From the NCBI GenBank assembly GCA_963169195.1, contig CAUJDN010000041.1, forward strand, positions 34,092 to 98,091: a stretch of 64,000 nt of DNA, written 5' to 3'. Position numbers and translations under genes: made by a program. Origin of the DNA: Acidobacteriota bacterium. Its GTDB lineage: Bacteria; Acidobacteriota; Vicinamibacteria; Vicinamibacterales; UBA2999. This document shows positions 25,815 to 33,355 of the stretch, piece by piece; position 1 is the first letter of the stretch, and each line of letters opens with the position of its first letter. The notes beneath the pieces were generated by a model. It had not been told where the DNA came from, searched no databases, and saw only the letters and a program-made list of their open reading frames with translations.

Positions 25815-26996
25815 CTACGACGCGGCCGGCGCGGGCGCCTCCGATCGATCCCGGCCCGAGGGCAGTGCCGAGGCCAGCCCCGCCGCGAGGAGGGGCACGG
25901 TGGACAGCCCCACCAGCGCCGCGTTGATGCCGAAGCGGTCTGCGGCCATCCCGATCAGCGGCACCGCCAGGCTGCCCATCCCCCAGGCGAAGCCCATCAT
26001 CAGCGACGACACCGTCGCGGCCCCGGCCTTCGCCACGGCCTGGGCGAAGGTGACGCTCACCGGGAGCGTGGACTGGAGGAGCAGCCCGCCGATGGCGAGC
26101 ATCGCCGCAAAGCCCCAGGGCGGCAGCACGGGCGCCAGCGCGAGAAACGGGACCGACGCCACCAGCGTGGCCACCATCACCCGCCGCGGCCCGTACCGAT
26201 CCGCGAGCGGGCCGCCGAAGAATCCGCCGATGCCGCTCGTCAGCAGGTAGAGAAACACGGCCGTGCTGGCCTGGTCGATGGAGAGACCACGCCTGGTCAG
26301 CAGCGTCGGCGCGAAGGTCATGAAGCCGTAGGACGTGGCGGTCCGCAGCACGACGGTGAAGTAGAGCAGCGCCAGCGGCACGGCCGCCGGGCGCAGCGAG
26401 GACCAGCTCGACCGCTCGTGCGCTTCGGGCCGCCGCATCGGCGGCACCTGCCGCAGCGTCCACGACAGCGCCAGCAGGCCCGGGATCATGATGACCGGTG
26501 ACCACACGAGCCCGAGCCGCGCGATGACGGGCACGAAGACCAGCGGCGCCAGGGCGAAACCGAGCGAGCCACCCGAGATGTGCGCCGACATCGCGAGGCC
26601 CTTGCGATGATCCGCGAGCCGGTAGACCAGCGCCGCCGCCGGCGGGTGGAACGCCGCGCCGCCAAACCCGCCGATCACGAGGATGGCGCCCAGCATCAGC
26701 GGCGAGGTGGCCAGTCCCACGAAGCTGAGGACGAGTACCGCGAGCAGCGGCCCGCCGAGGATGAGCACCCGTGGCTTCCACCGATCCGCCAGCGCGCCGA
26801 ACCCGAGCTGCGAGACGGAATTCGCCATCTGGAACGCCATGGCCAGCATGCCGGCGGCCGCCAGCGACAGGTTCAGATGGGGAATCAGCAGCGGAAGGAG
26901 CGGGGCGTACATGTTCGTGTACGCGTCCACCACGAGGTGCGTGGAGGCCACCTTCCAGATCCGCGTGTCCAGCCCGAGCCAGCCGCGCACGCTCAT
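25815..26996 (-). CDS. MFS transporter, fosmidomycin-resistance (Fsr)-like
   Basis: The 393-residue protein has about twelve hydrophobic segments. The start THLVVDAYTNMYAPLLPLL is characteristic of the Fsr subgroup, in which a conserved Asp and Tyr lie in the first helix. A loop 2-3 motif GALADRWKPR and a central loop near residue 200 complete the MFS layout. Relatives export fosmidomycin and other drugs. The ATG overlaps the murJ stop by four bases (ATGA), so murJ and this pump are translationally coupled. Whether the pump serves wall metabolism or drug efflux cannot be told. Confidence 0.88.
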   Translation of the reverse strand: MSVRGWLGLDTRIWKVASTHLVVDAYTNMYAPLLPLLIPHLNLSLAAAGMLAMAFQMANSVSQLGFGALADRWKPRVLILGGPLLAVLVLSFVGLATSPLMLGAILVIGGFGGAAFHPPAAALVYRLADHRKGLAMSAHISGGSLGFALAPLVFVPVIARLGLVWSPVIMIPGLLALSWTLRQVPPMRRPEAHERSSWSSLRPAAVPLALLYFTVVLRTATSYGFMTFAPTLLTRRGLSIDQASTAVFLYLLTSGIGGFFGGPLADRYGPRRVMVATLVASVPFLALAPVLPPWGFAAMLAIGGLLLQSTLPVSVTFAQAVAKAGAATVSSLMMGFAWGMGSLAVPLIGMAADRFGINAALVGLSTVPLLAAGLASALPSGRDRSEAPAPAAS

Positions 26997-28585
26997 GACC
27001 GAGGCCGCCGGAACCGTCGCACCACCAGGCCCACGGCCTCGTGGAACTCGGGAATCCGCAGCGCCGCGGCCGCCACGCCCAGCGCCGCGAGCGCGAGACC
27101 GATGGCCGCCGCGAGCCGCAGGGCCTGCAGGATCAGGGCGTCACCCGGCATCGCCTCGAGGAGCACGCGGTTGGCGCCCCAGGCCACCGCCGCCATCACC
27201 AGCGACGCGGCGAGCACGCGCGCGAACGTCCCGGCCATGACGCCGCCCTCGATGCCCCGTAGCTCGCGGCGCAGCAGCAGCAGCTGGACCGCGCCGTTCA
27301 GCAGCGCCGTGATCGACGTGCCCAGCGCCAGGCCGCGGTAACCCAGCACCTCGACCAGCGCGAGGTTGAGCGCGATGTTCACCAGGACCGACCCGACGCT
27401 CACACCGACCGGGATACGGCTCCGGCCCAGCGCGTAAAAGGTCGGCGAGACGATGCGCACGACCGAGTATCCCAGCAGCCCCAGCGCGTAGAAGCGCAAC
27501 GCCGACGCCGTCGCCGCCGTGTCGGCCGCCGTGAAGCTGCCGTGCTCGAAGATGACCCGGACGATGGGCCCGGCCAGCACCATGAGGCCGAGCGTCGCGG
27601 GCACGTTCAGCAGCATCATCAGCCCGATGGCGCGCGCGATGGTGGCGCGGACCCGGTCGAACGCCTGCTCGGCCACCAGGCGGGAGACGGCCGGCGTGGA
27701 TGCCGTCGCCACCGACACGCCGAAGAGCCCGATGGGGAGGTACATCAGCCGGAACGCGTAGTCGAGCCACGACACTGCCCCGGTGCCCTGTCCGGTGGCG
27801 AGGACCGTGTTCACGAACACGTTGATCTGGGTCGCCGCCAGGCCAATCGTCCCCGGCCCCATCAGCAGCAGCACGCGGCGCAGCCCCTCGTCGCGGACGT
27901 CGATGACGGGGCGGTATCGAAAGCCTTCCCGCGCCAGCGGCGGCCACTGCATGGCCACCTGCGCGAGCCCGCCCGCCAGCGTGGCCACCGCGACGATGAT
28001 GATGGGATCCACCCCGAGCGCCGGCGCCAGCGGTACCAGCGCCACCACCATCACGATGCCCGCCAGGTTGAACGTGGCCGGCGACACGGCCGGCACGAAG
28101 AAGTGACCGAGCGCGTTCAGCATGCCCATCAACGCGGCGGCCAGCGCCACCAGCGTCAGGAAGGGCAGGACGATGCGGGCCAGCAGGATGGTGAGGTCCA
28201 GCTTGCCTGGCACCTCGGCGAAGTCGGCCGCGAAGACATGGACGAGCGCCGGGGCCAGGAAGAACCCGCCGATGACCAGCACCCCGGTGACGACGATGAG
28301 GCCGTTCACCACCGAGTTGCCGAGCCGCCAGGCGCGATCGCGCCCGCCCTGGGTGAGGTGGCTCGTGAAGGTAGGGACGAAGGCGGCGCTCATGGCGCCT
28401 TCCGCAAACAGGTCGCGGAGCAGGTTGGGGACGCGAAACGCCACGCGAAAGGCGTCCATCGCGTCACCGGCGCCGAAGTAGTAGGCGAGGACCTGCTCGC
28501 GGACCAGCCCGAGGATACGGCTGGTCATGGTGGCTAGCCCGATCACGCCCGCGGAACGGGCCAGTCGGGGCGCGGATTCGGGCAT
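26993..28585 (-). CDS. murJ: Lipid II flippase MurJ
   Basis: The 530-residue polytopic protein (about fourteen helices) belongs to the MOP superfamily. Signature segments are LATMTSRILGLVREQVLAYYFG near residue 20, AFRVPNLLRDLFAEGAMSAAFVP near 50, and SPTFYALGRSRIPV near 370. The functionally required Arg and Asp residues of the first helices are present. It flips lipid II to the periplasm for peptidoglycan synthesis, downstream of the mraY-murG steps encoded elsewhere in this window. I chose the ATG at 28585, because longer upstream sequence lacks coding character. A strong terminator lies just upstream on the same strand. Confidence 0.93.
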   Translation of the reverse strand: MPESAPRLARSAGVIGLATMTSRILGLVREQVLAYYFGAGDAMDAFRVAFRVPNLLRDLFAEGAMSAAFVPTFTSHLTQGGRDRAWRLGNSVVNGLIVVTGVLVIGGFFLAPALVHVFAADFAEVPGKLDLTILLARIVLPFLTLVALAAALMGMLNALGHFFVPAVSPATFNLAGIVMVVALVPLAPALGVDPIIIVAVATLAGGLAQVAMQWPPLAREGFRYRPVIDVRDEGLRRVLLLMGPGTIGLAATQINVFVNTVLATGQGTGAVSWLDYAFRLMYLPIGLFGVSVATASTPAVSRLVAEQAFDRVRATIARAIGLMMLLNVPATLGLMVLAGPIVRVIFEHGSFTAADTAATASALRFYALGLLGYSVVRIVSPTFYALGRSRIPVGVSVGSVLVNIALNLALVEVLGYRGLALGTSITALLNGAVQLLLLRRELRGIEGGVMAGTFARVLAASLVMAAVAWGANRVLLEAMPGDALILQALRLAAAIGLALAALGVAAAALRIPEFHEAVGLVVRRFRRPRS

Positions 28586-28612
28586 CGGGGCCCGAAAAGC
28601 GTAGCACGTGCA

Positions 28613-28646
28613 AGAAAAATGAGGCCCCGGCCGGGCGGCCGGGGCC
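28613..28646 (-). terminator. Rho-independent terminator downstream of the yqeY-type gene
   Basis: On the minus strand GGCCCCGGCC-GCCC-GGCCGGGGCC forms a perfect 10-bp stem with a four-base loop, followed by TCATTTTTCTT. It ends transcription of the GatB/YqeY-type gene roughly 90 bases after its stop codon and insulates murJ. Confidence 0.85.
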
Positions 28647-28735
28647 CCTAGGAGGATGGTGCGAGGCTGACTAGGCCTCACAGAGATAGACGGACCACCC
28701 CGGAACTTGGTTCTGCCGGTTCGTCCCGTGAGGAT

Positions 28736-29185
28736 TCAGCGGCTGAGCCGCGCGCGGACGGCCTCGTTCACCTTCCTGCCGTCCACCGTCCTGCCCGCCA
28801 GGGCGGCCATGACGGCCTTCATCACCTTCCCGATGTCCTTCGGCCCCGTCGCGCCGGTGTCGGTCACCGCCTGCTCGACCGTGGCGGCGATGTCGTCGGC
28901 CGAGGCGGCGGGCGGGAGCAGTGTCTCGAGCACCTCGATTTCGGCCTGTTCCTTCGCCGCGAGGTCCGGGCGGTTGCCGGCGGTGAACTGCTCGATCGAG
29001 TCGCGGCGCTGCTTCACCAGCGACGCCACCACCTGCCGTTCCTCGGCCTCCTCCAGCGCCCGGCCCTTTTCGATGCTCTTGTTCGTGAGCGCCGTCTTGA
29101 GCATGCGGAACGCGGCCAGCCTGGTCGCCTCGCGCGCCTTCATCGCCGCGGCAATGTCGGTGTTCAGTCGTTGTTCGAGTGACAT
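28736..29185 (-). CDS. GatB/YqeY domain-containing protein
   Basis: The 149-residue all-helical protein starts LEQRLNTDIAAAMKAREATR and shows the family pattern RMLKTALTNKSIEKGRALEE, VVASLVKQRRDSIEQFTAG and ETLLPPAASADDIAATV. It ends in DIGKVMKAVMAALAGRTVDG. YqeY resembles the tail domain of the amidotransferase subunit GatB and may contact tRNA; no enzyme activity is established. The gene often lies close to rpsU, dnaG and rpoD in other bacteria, but here dnaG and rpoD are about 30 kb away. The ATG at 29185 is preferred over a GTG four codons earlier. Confidence 0.88.
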   Translation of the reverse strand: MSLEQRLNTDIAAAMKAREATRLAAFRMLKTALTNKSIEKGRALEEAEERQVVASLVKQRRDSIEQFTAGNRPDLAAKEQAEIEVLETLLPPAASADDIAATVEQAVTDTGATGPKDIGKVMKAVMAALAGRTVDGRKVNEAVRARLSR

Positions 29186-29245
29186 GTCACGTCTCACTGT
29201 TCTTGGCTCTCTTCTCGTTCGTCGTTCGACTCTTCCCCTTCTTCC

Positions 29246-30283
29246 TCAGTGATCCAACGCCCCGTCCCCCAGCGTGACGTGCCAGTCCTTCCCCGACGCG
29301 TAGAAGTCCTTCGGCACGTCCACGCCGTTCACCTTCACGATGACGTCGATGTCCGACTTCACGACGAAGAAGTGGTTCTGGCGCAGGACGCGGCGGAAGG
29401 CCGCGTGCGTGGCGTAACAGCGGATCTTGTCCGCGTCATCGCTCCGCGCCTCGCGGTCCACCCAGCGGACCAGCGTGGCGATGGCGTGCTCGTCGGAGGG
29501 GTGCGCCAGGAAGTCCACGATCTGCGTGACGCGTCCCTGCGGCTCCCGCAGGTGCCGGTAGATCACGTATCCGGCCACCGCGCCGTCCCGCCGGAGGACG
29601 GCGGCGTGGTAGCGCACGTGCGGCGGCTCGATGAACTTCCAGTTGAGGTACCGGGCATCGCGCCGCACGGCCAGATCCAGGGACGGCGCCACCGACTCCC
29701 ACAGGCGATCCACGTCCGAGTCGAAACGGCGCACCACCTGCATCTCCTCCTTGAGCGGCTGCGGGCGCGAGACGTAGCGCACCACCGGCAGCGAGAGGGC
29801 CGAGACGAGACGGTTGGCCGCCACCGGCCAGGTGGGTCGCCTGAGCGCGCGACGGCTGATCGGCTTGACCAGGCAGGGCAGCGTGAAGGCCCGTGGCCAC
29901 CGCAGCTCGTCCAGGCGCTGGCGCGTGGCCTCCGAGAACCCGGCCCCCAGGGCGACGCCCGTGCCGCGGTCCCACGCCCGCAGGAGCGAGCCGCCCAGGC
30001 CCTGGCGCTGGCGCTCGCTCACGACGAGCGGCCCCGCGCTCCACGCGCCCGGGACCTCATGACCCCGCACCGTCACACGAACCGGCGTGATGGGGCAGGC
30101 CGCGATGAGGGTCGGGCCCTCGCGGACGACCAGGTACGGCGGTTCGGTGCCGATGGCCGGGTTGCGGCGCGACCAGTCCCAGAGGAAGCGCAGCCGATCC
30201 ACGGCTTCGTGCCCGAACGTGCGTCGATAGAGTTGTTCGAGCCCGCGCCGATCGTCGGGGGAGTACGGTTCAATGTCCGCCAT
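29246..30283 (-). CDS. GNAT-type N-acetyltransferase-like protein
   Basis: The 345-residue protein resembles double-GNAT or FemAB-type acyltransferases. The N-terminal half has YLVVREGPTLIAACPITPVR and a CoA-loop-like VVSERQRQGLGGSLLRAW (Q/RxxGxG/A). The C-terminal half has YLNWKFIEPPHVRYHAAVL and VAGYVIYRH. This layout occurs in uncharacterised acyltransferases next to polysaccharide genes. The donor and acceptor are unknown. The start is uncertain: the ATG at 30283 is chosen, but an in-frame ATG at 30322 exists, and the extra 13 codons lie within a CCTTCGTG repeat. Confidence 0.65.
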   Translation of the reverse strand: MADIEPYSPDDRRGLEQLYRRTFGHEAVDRLRFLWDWSRRNPAIGTEPPYLVVREGPTLIAACPITPVRVTVRGHEVPGAWSAGPLVVSERQRQGLGGSLLRAWDRGTGVALGAGFSEATRQRLDELRWPRAFTLPCLVKPISRRALRRPTWPVAANRLVSALSLPVVRYVSRPQPLKEEMQVVRRFDSDVDRLWESVAPSLDLAVRRDARYLNWKFIEPPHVRYHAAVLRRDGAVAGYVIYRHLREPQGRVTQIVDFLAHPSDEHAIATLVRWVDREARSDDADKIRCYATHAAFRRVLRQNHFFVVKSDIDVIVKVNGVDVPKDFYASGKDWHVTLGDGALDH

Positions 30284-30287
30284 GGAC

Positions 30288-30320
30288 AACACGAAGGGGC
30301 GCACGCGCGCGCCCTTCGTC
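30288..30320. repeat. CCTTCGTG-family inverted repeat at gene start
   Basis: AACACGAAGGGGCGC is followed after a short CG-rich loop by GCGCCCTTCGT, a near-perfect inverted repeat that shares CCTTCGTGTT with the elements at 15574 and 23784-23837. It overlaps the possible upstream start of the acyltransferase gene. Confidence 0.55.
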
Positions 30321-30343
30321 ATTGTATGACGGCCCTGCGCGCG

Positions 30344-31177
30344 TCAGTTCCCGCCGGGCGGACGCACGGGCTGGCCGGGCGACGCGGGCTGCGTGACCAC
30401 GCCGGGTGTCGGCGCGCCGATGATGCCGAACCCGCCGCCGGTGCCCGGGACCGGGCCGCCAGCCGGCATGCCCGGGAACTGCAGGACCGGCGTGGGCTGC
30501 TGGGGCGTCGGGTTCACGGTGACCGCCTGGCCGCCCTGCCCGGCGGGTGCGCCGAAAGGCCCGAACTGCACGGCCGGCGGCTCGGCGCCTGGCGACACCG
30601 GCGTGCCGAACGGCGTGGGCTGCCCCCCGCCCTGGAACGGGTTCTGGCCCGGAGCCGGGAACGAGAAGGGCGGCTGGTTCACGCCCGGGTCCGCCTCGTC
30701 TGCCACGGCCGGCTGGTCCTCGGTGGGAGGCGGGACATTGAACCCGCCTCGGACGCCCCGCTGCGTGCCGTTCATGGGGTTGGCGTTGTTGCCGGCCCCC
30801 CGGGTGCCGGCGCTTGCGCTCGCCGCTGCAGGCGCCGAACTGGTCGGGAGCACGAGGATCCGGTCGAATGCCGACGCACCGGCGGCATGCGCGCGCCGCG
30901 GTGCGGCCATGTAGCCGGCCACGTTGCGGAGGATGACCTCGAGGGCCTGGGCTTCGGGGACGTTCTCGAGGCGGATGGTGACGGGAGCGCCGGCCACCTT
31001 GTCACCGCCGACCACCCGGGTGCCTCCCAGCCGGGCCCACTCGGAGAGGATGGTGCGCACCGGCACCGCGGCCGCGTCCACCGTGACCCGTCCGTCCTGG
31101 AACTCGAGCGTCAGCTGCTGGGCAGAGGCCGACGCGGAGAGCGCCAGCACGAGTACGCCGACACAGGTCGTCCGCAT
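30344..31177 (-). CDS. Secreted protein with STN-like N-terminal domain and Pro/Gly-rich tail
   Basis: The 277-residue product has a signal peptide (MRTTCVGVLVLALSASASAQQ). A domain of about 75 residues follows (LTLEFQDGRVTVDAAAVPVR, then ILSEWARLGGTRVVGG, APVTIRLENVPEAQALEVIL) that resembles the short secretin/TonB N-terminal (STN) fold. The remaining 170 residues are low-complexity Pro, Gly and Gln. STN domains occur in secretins, TonB receptors and pilus proteins as periplasmic interaction modules; this protein has no membrane pore of its own. AGGTGAT precedes the ATG and a TATAAT lies 18 bases upstream. Confidence 0.7.
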   Translation of the reverse strand: MRTTCVGVLVLALSASASAQQLTLEFQDGRVTVDAAAVPVRTILSEWARLGGTRVVGGDKVAGAPVTIRLENVPEAQALEVILRNVAGYMAAPRRAHAAGASAFDRILVLPTSSAPAAASASAGTRGAGNNANPMNGTQRGVRGGFNVPPPTEDQPAVADEADPGVNQPPFSFPAPGQNPFQGGGQPTPFGTPVSPGAEPPAVQFGPFGAPAGQGGQAVTVNPTPQQPTPVLQFPGMPAGGPVPGTGGGFGIIGAPTPGVVTQPASPGQPVRPPGGN

Positions 31178-31194
31178 ATCACCTCTCGAGATGA

Positions 31195-31200
31195 ATTATA
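31195..31200 (-). promoter_or_regulatory. -10 element TATAAT for the STN-like gene
   Basis: TATAAT on the minus strand lies 18 bases before the ATG at 31177, at the extreme 3' end of the upstream SDR gene. It gives the secreted STN-like gene its own promoter even though it follows the glycan operon. Confidence 0.55.
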
Positions 31201-32158
31201 CGCCCCGCTGGCTCTCCACCACCCGCCGGATGATCTCGTCCAGCCCGACCTCTGGCCGGTACCCGATCAGGGCCTCGATCTTGCCCAGATCCGGCACCCG
31301 GCGTGGCATGTCCTCGAAGCCGGCCTCGTAGGCCTGATCGTACGGAATGGTCACGATCTCGGACGCACTGCCGGTAATGGCCTTCACGCGCTCGGCCAGG
31401 CCGCGGATGGTGACCTCCTCGATGTTGCCGATGTTGAACACCTCGCCGACGGCGCGCGGCTCGACCATGAGCTTCATCAGGGCCCCGACCACGTCGCCGA
31501 CGTAGGTGAAGCTGCGCGACTGCGTGCCGTCACCGAAGACCGTGAGGGGCTCACCCGCCAGCGCCTGGCGGACGAAGGTGGGCACGACCATGCCGTACTG
31601 GCCCGTCTGCCGCGGGCCGACCGTGTTGAAGAAGCGGACGATGACCACCGGCAGCTTGCGCTCCTTCCAGTGGGCCAGCGCGAGGAACTCGTCCAGCGCC
31701 TTGCTGCAGGCATAGGCCCAGCGATGGCGCGTGGTCGCGCCGAGCACCAGGTCAGCCGTCTCGCGGAACGGCACGTCGGCGCTCTTGCCGTACACCTCCG
31801 ACGTCGAGGCGATGAAGACCAGCTTCTTCTTCTTGGCCGCGTGGCGCAGGATGACCTCGGTGCCATGCACGTTGGTCTCGATGGTGTGCACCGGCTCCTG
31901 GACGATGAGCTTCACGCCGACGGCGGCGGCGAAGTGGAAGACGACGGCCGCGCGGTCCACGAGCTCCGCCACCAGCGGCTCGTTGAAGACGCTGTCGATG
32001 GTGTAGTGGAACCGGTCGTGCGCCTTGATGTGGGCGATGTTGTCGATGGAACCGGTGGACAGGTCGTCGAGCACGAAGACTTCGTGGCCGTCGGCCAGCA
32101 GAGCCTCGGCCAGGTGTGAGCCGATGAAGCCGGCTCCGCCGGTGATGAGTATGCGCAT
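31196..32158 (-). CDS. NAD-dependent epimerase/dehydratase (extended SDR), sugar nucleotide
   Basis: The 320-residue protein has the Rossmann motif ITGGAGFIGSHLAEALL (GxxGxxG at residues 7-13), VFVLDDLSTGS, a VFHFAAAVGV strand, IASTSEVYGKS, the catalytic YACSK (YxxxK), and FNTVGPRQTGQYGMVVP plus VFGDGTQSRSFTYVGD. These mark an extended SDR acting on UDP- or GDP-sugars, such as a 4-epimerase or UDP-xylose synthase; which one is undecided. It is the last gene of the seven-gene glycan operon. The ATG follows directly after an 8-bp tandem repeat array, so no ribosome site is visible. Confidence 0.88.
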   Translation of the reverse strand: MRILITGGAGFIGSHLAEALLADGHEVFVLDDLSTGSIDNIAHIKAHDRFHYTIDSVFNEPLVAELVDRAAVVFHFAAAVGVKLIVQEPVHTIETNVHGTEVILRHAAKKKKLVFIASTSEVYGKSADVPFRETADLVLGATTRHRWAYACSKALDEFLALAHWKERKLPVVIVRFFNTVGPRQTGQYGMVVPTFVRQALAGEPLTVFGDGTQSRSFTYVGDVVGALMKLMVEPRAVGEVFNIGNIEEVTIRGLAERVKAITGSASEIVTIPYDQAYEAGFEDMPRRVPDLGKIEALIGYRPEVGLDEIIRRVVESQRGV

Positions 32159-32160
32159 GG

Positions 32161-32279
32161 GGTTCTGAGGTTCGGAGGTTCTGAGGTTCTGAGGTTCGGA
32201 GGTTCGGAGGTTCGGAGGTTCGGAGGTTCGGAGGTTCGGAGGTTCGGAGGTTCTGGGGTTCTAGGTTCGGAGGTTCGCC
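32161..32279. repeat. 8-bp tandem repeat array GGTTC(G/T)GA, about 15 units
   Basis: Twelve perfect head-to-tail 8-mers run from 32161 to about 32256 (mostly GGTTCGGA, some GGTTCTGA or a final GGTTCTGG). A seven-base unit and two further copies carry the array to 32279. The array starts two bases upstream of the SDR start codon at 32158. It also contains the TAG (32261-32263) and the last codons (AANLRT) of the aminotransferase gene. This is a candidate slippage-prone locus. Confidence 0.85.
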
Positions 32280-33355
32280 GCCGTGATGACCTGGCCGACC
32301 TGTGCGTCGGTCAGGGCAGGATAGATCGGCAGCGAGAGCACCTCGCCGCAGATGCGGTCCGCCACGGGGCACTGGTGCGGGAGCGTGGCGGCCAGGGCCG
32401 GCTGCCGGGGGATGGGCACCGGGTAGTGAATGAGCGTCTCGACGCCGTGTGCGGCCAGCTCCGCCTGGAGGGCGGCGCGGTGGCGCGCGATGACGGGGAA
32501 GAGGTGGTAGACGTGCCCGTCGTCGAACTGCGGGAGCACGAGGATGTCGGGCGAGTCGATGCCGGCACGGTAGGCGGCGGCAATCTGGCGACGGCGGTCG
32601 GTCCATCTCCGCAGGTACGGCAGGCGCGCGCGCAGGATGGCCGCCTGCATCTCGTCGAGGCGGCTGTTGGTGCCCGGCTCCTGGTGGTGATACCGGGTCG
32701 TCTGGCCGCCGTTCCTGAGGCGTCTGACGCGCGCGGCCAGCTCGCCGTCGCGGGTGACGACCGCGCCGCCGTCGCCCAGTGCCCCGAGGTTCTTGGTCGG
32801 GTAGAAGCTGAAGGCCCCGGCCACACCCATCGTGCCGACGGGGCGGCCCTCGCAGGTGGCCAGGTGCGCCTGCGCGGCGTCCTCCACCACGGCGAGGCGG
32901 TGGCGGGCGGCAATGGCCAGGATGGCGGTCATGTCCGCGGGCTGGCCGTAGAGGTGCACGGGCAGCACGGCGCGCGTGCGCGGGGTGATGGCCGCCTCGC
33001 AGGCCGCCGGGTCCAGTGTCAGCCGCGCGGGATCGATGTCCGCGAACACGGGCCGGGCGCCGGCCATCATCACGGCCAGCGCCGAGAAGGCGGCCGAGAG
33101 CGGCGGCGTGATCACCTCGTCGCCGGGGCCGATGTCGAGCGCGCGCAGGATGAGCGTGATGGCGTCGGTGCCGGTGCCCACGCCGACGGCGTGCGGGGCC
33201 CCGGACGCCACGGCGAACTCGGCCTCGAAGGCCTCGACCTCGGGGCCGAGCACGAACCACCCCGCGTCGATGACGCGGCGGATGGCGGCCTCGATCTCCG
33301 GGCGGTCCTCGCCCGGCGCCAGGGCGTTGAAGGGGACGCGCGTCACCTCAGACAT
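32261..33355 (-). CDS. DegT/DnrJ/EryC1 family sugar aminotransferase
   Basis: The 364-residue PLP enzyme shows the family pattern. It begins VPFNALAPGEDRPEIEAAI and has GVGTGTDAITLILRALDIGP for PLP phosphate binding and VVEDAAQAH with the PLP-stacking Asp. The Schiff-base lysine is in FSFYPTKNLGALGDGGAVV, and RLDEMQAAILRARL follows. It would aminate a keto-sugar nucleotide made by the neighbouring SDR enzymes. The start at 33355 overlaps the preceding SDR stop by eight bases. The last four residues are encoded by repeat units of the adjacent tandem array, so the natural C-terminus has been replaced by repeat DNA. Confidence 0.9.
   Translation of the reverse strand: MSEVTRVPFNALAPGEDRPEIEAAIRRVIDAGWFVLGPEVEAFEAEFAVASGAPHAVGVGTGTDAITLILRALDIGPGDEVITPPLSAAFSALAVMMAGARPVFADIDPARLTLDPAACEAAITPRTRAVLPVHLYGQPADMTAILAIAARHRLAVVEDAAQAHLATCEGRPVGTMGVAGAFSFYPTKNLGALGDGGAVVTRDGELAARVRRLRNGGQTTRYHHQEPGTNSRLDEMQAAILRARLPYLRRWTDRRRQIAAAYRAGIDSPDILVLPQFDDGHVYHLFPVIARHRAALQAELAAHGVETLIHYPVPIPRQPALAATLPHQCPVADRICGEVLSLPIYPALTDAQVGQVITAANLRT

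Noticed and set aside
32161..32279. CRISPR-like array
   Set aside because: Units are contiguous 8-mers without spacers, which is a simple tandem repeat.
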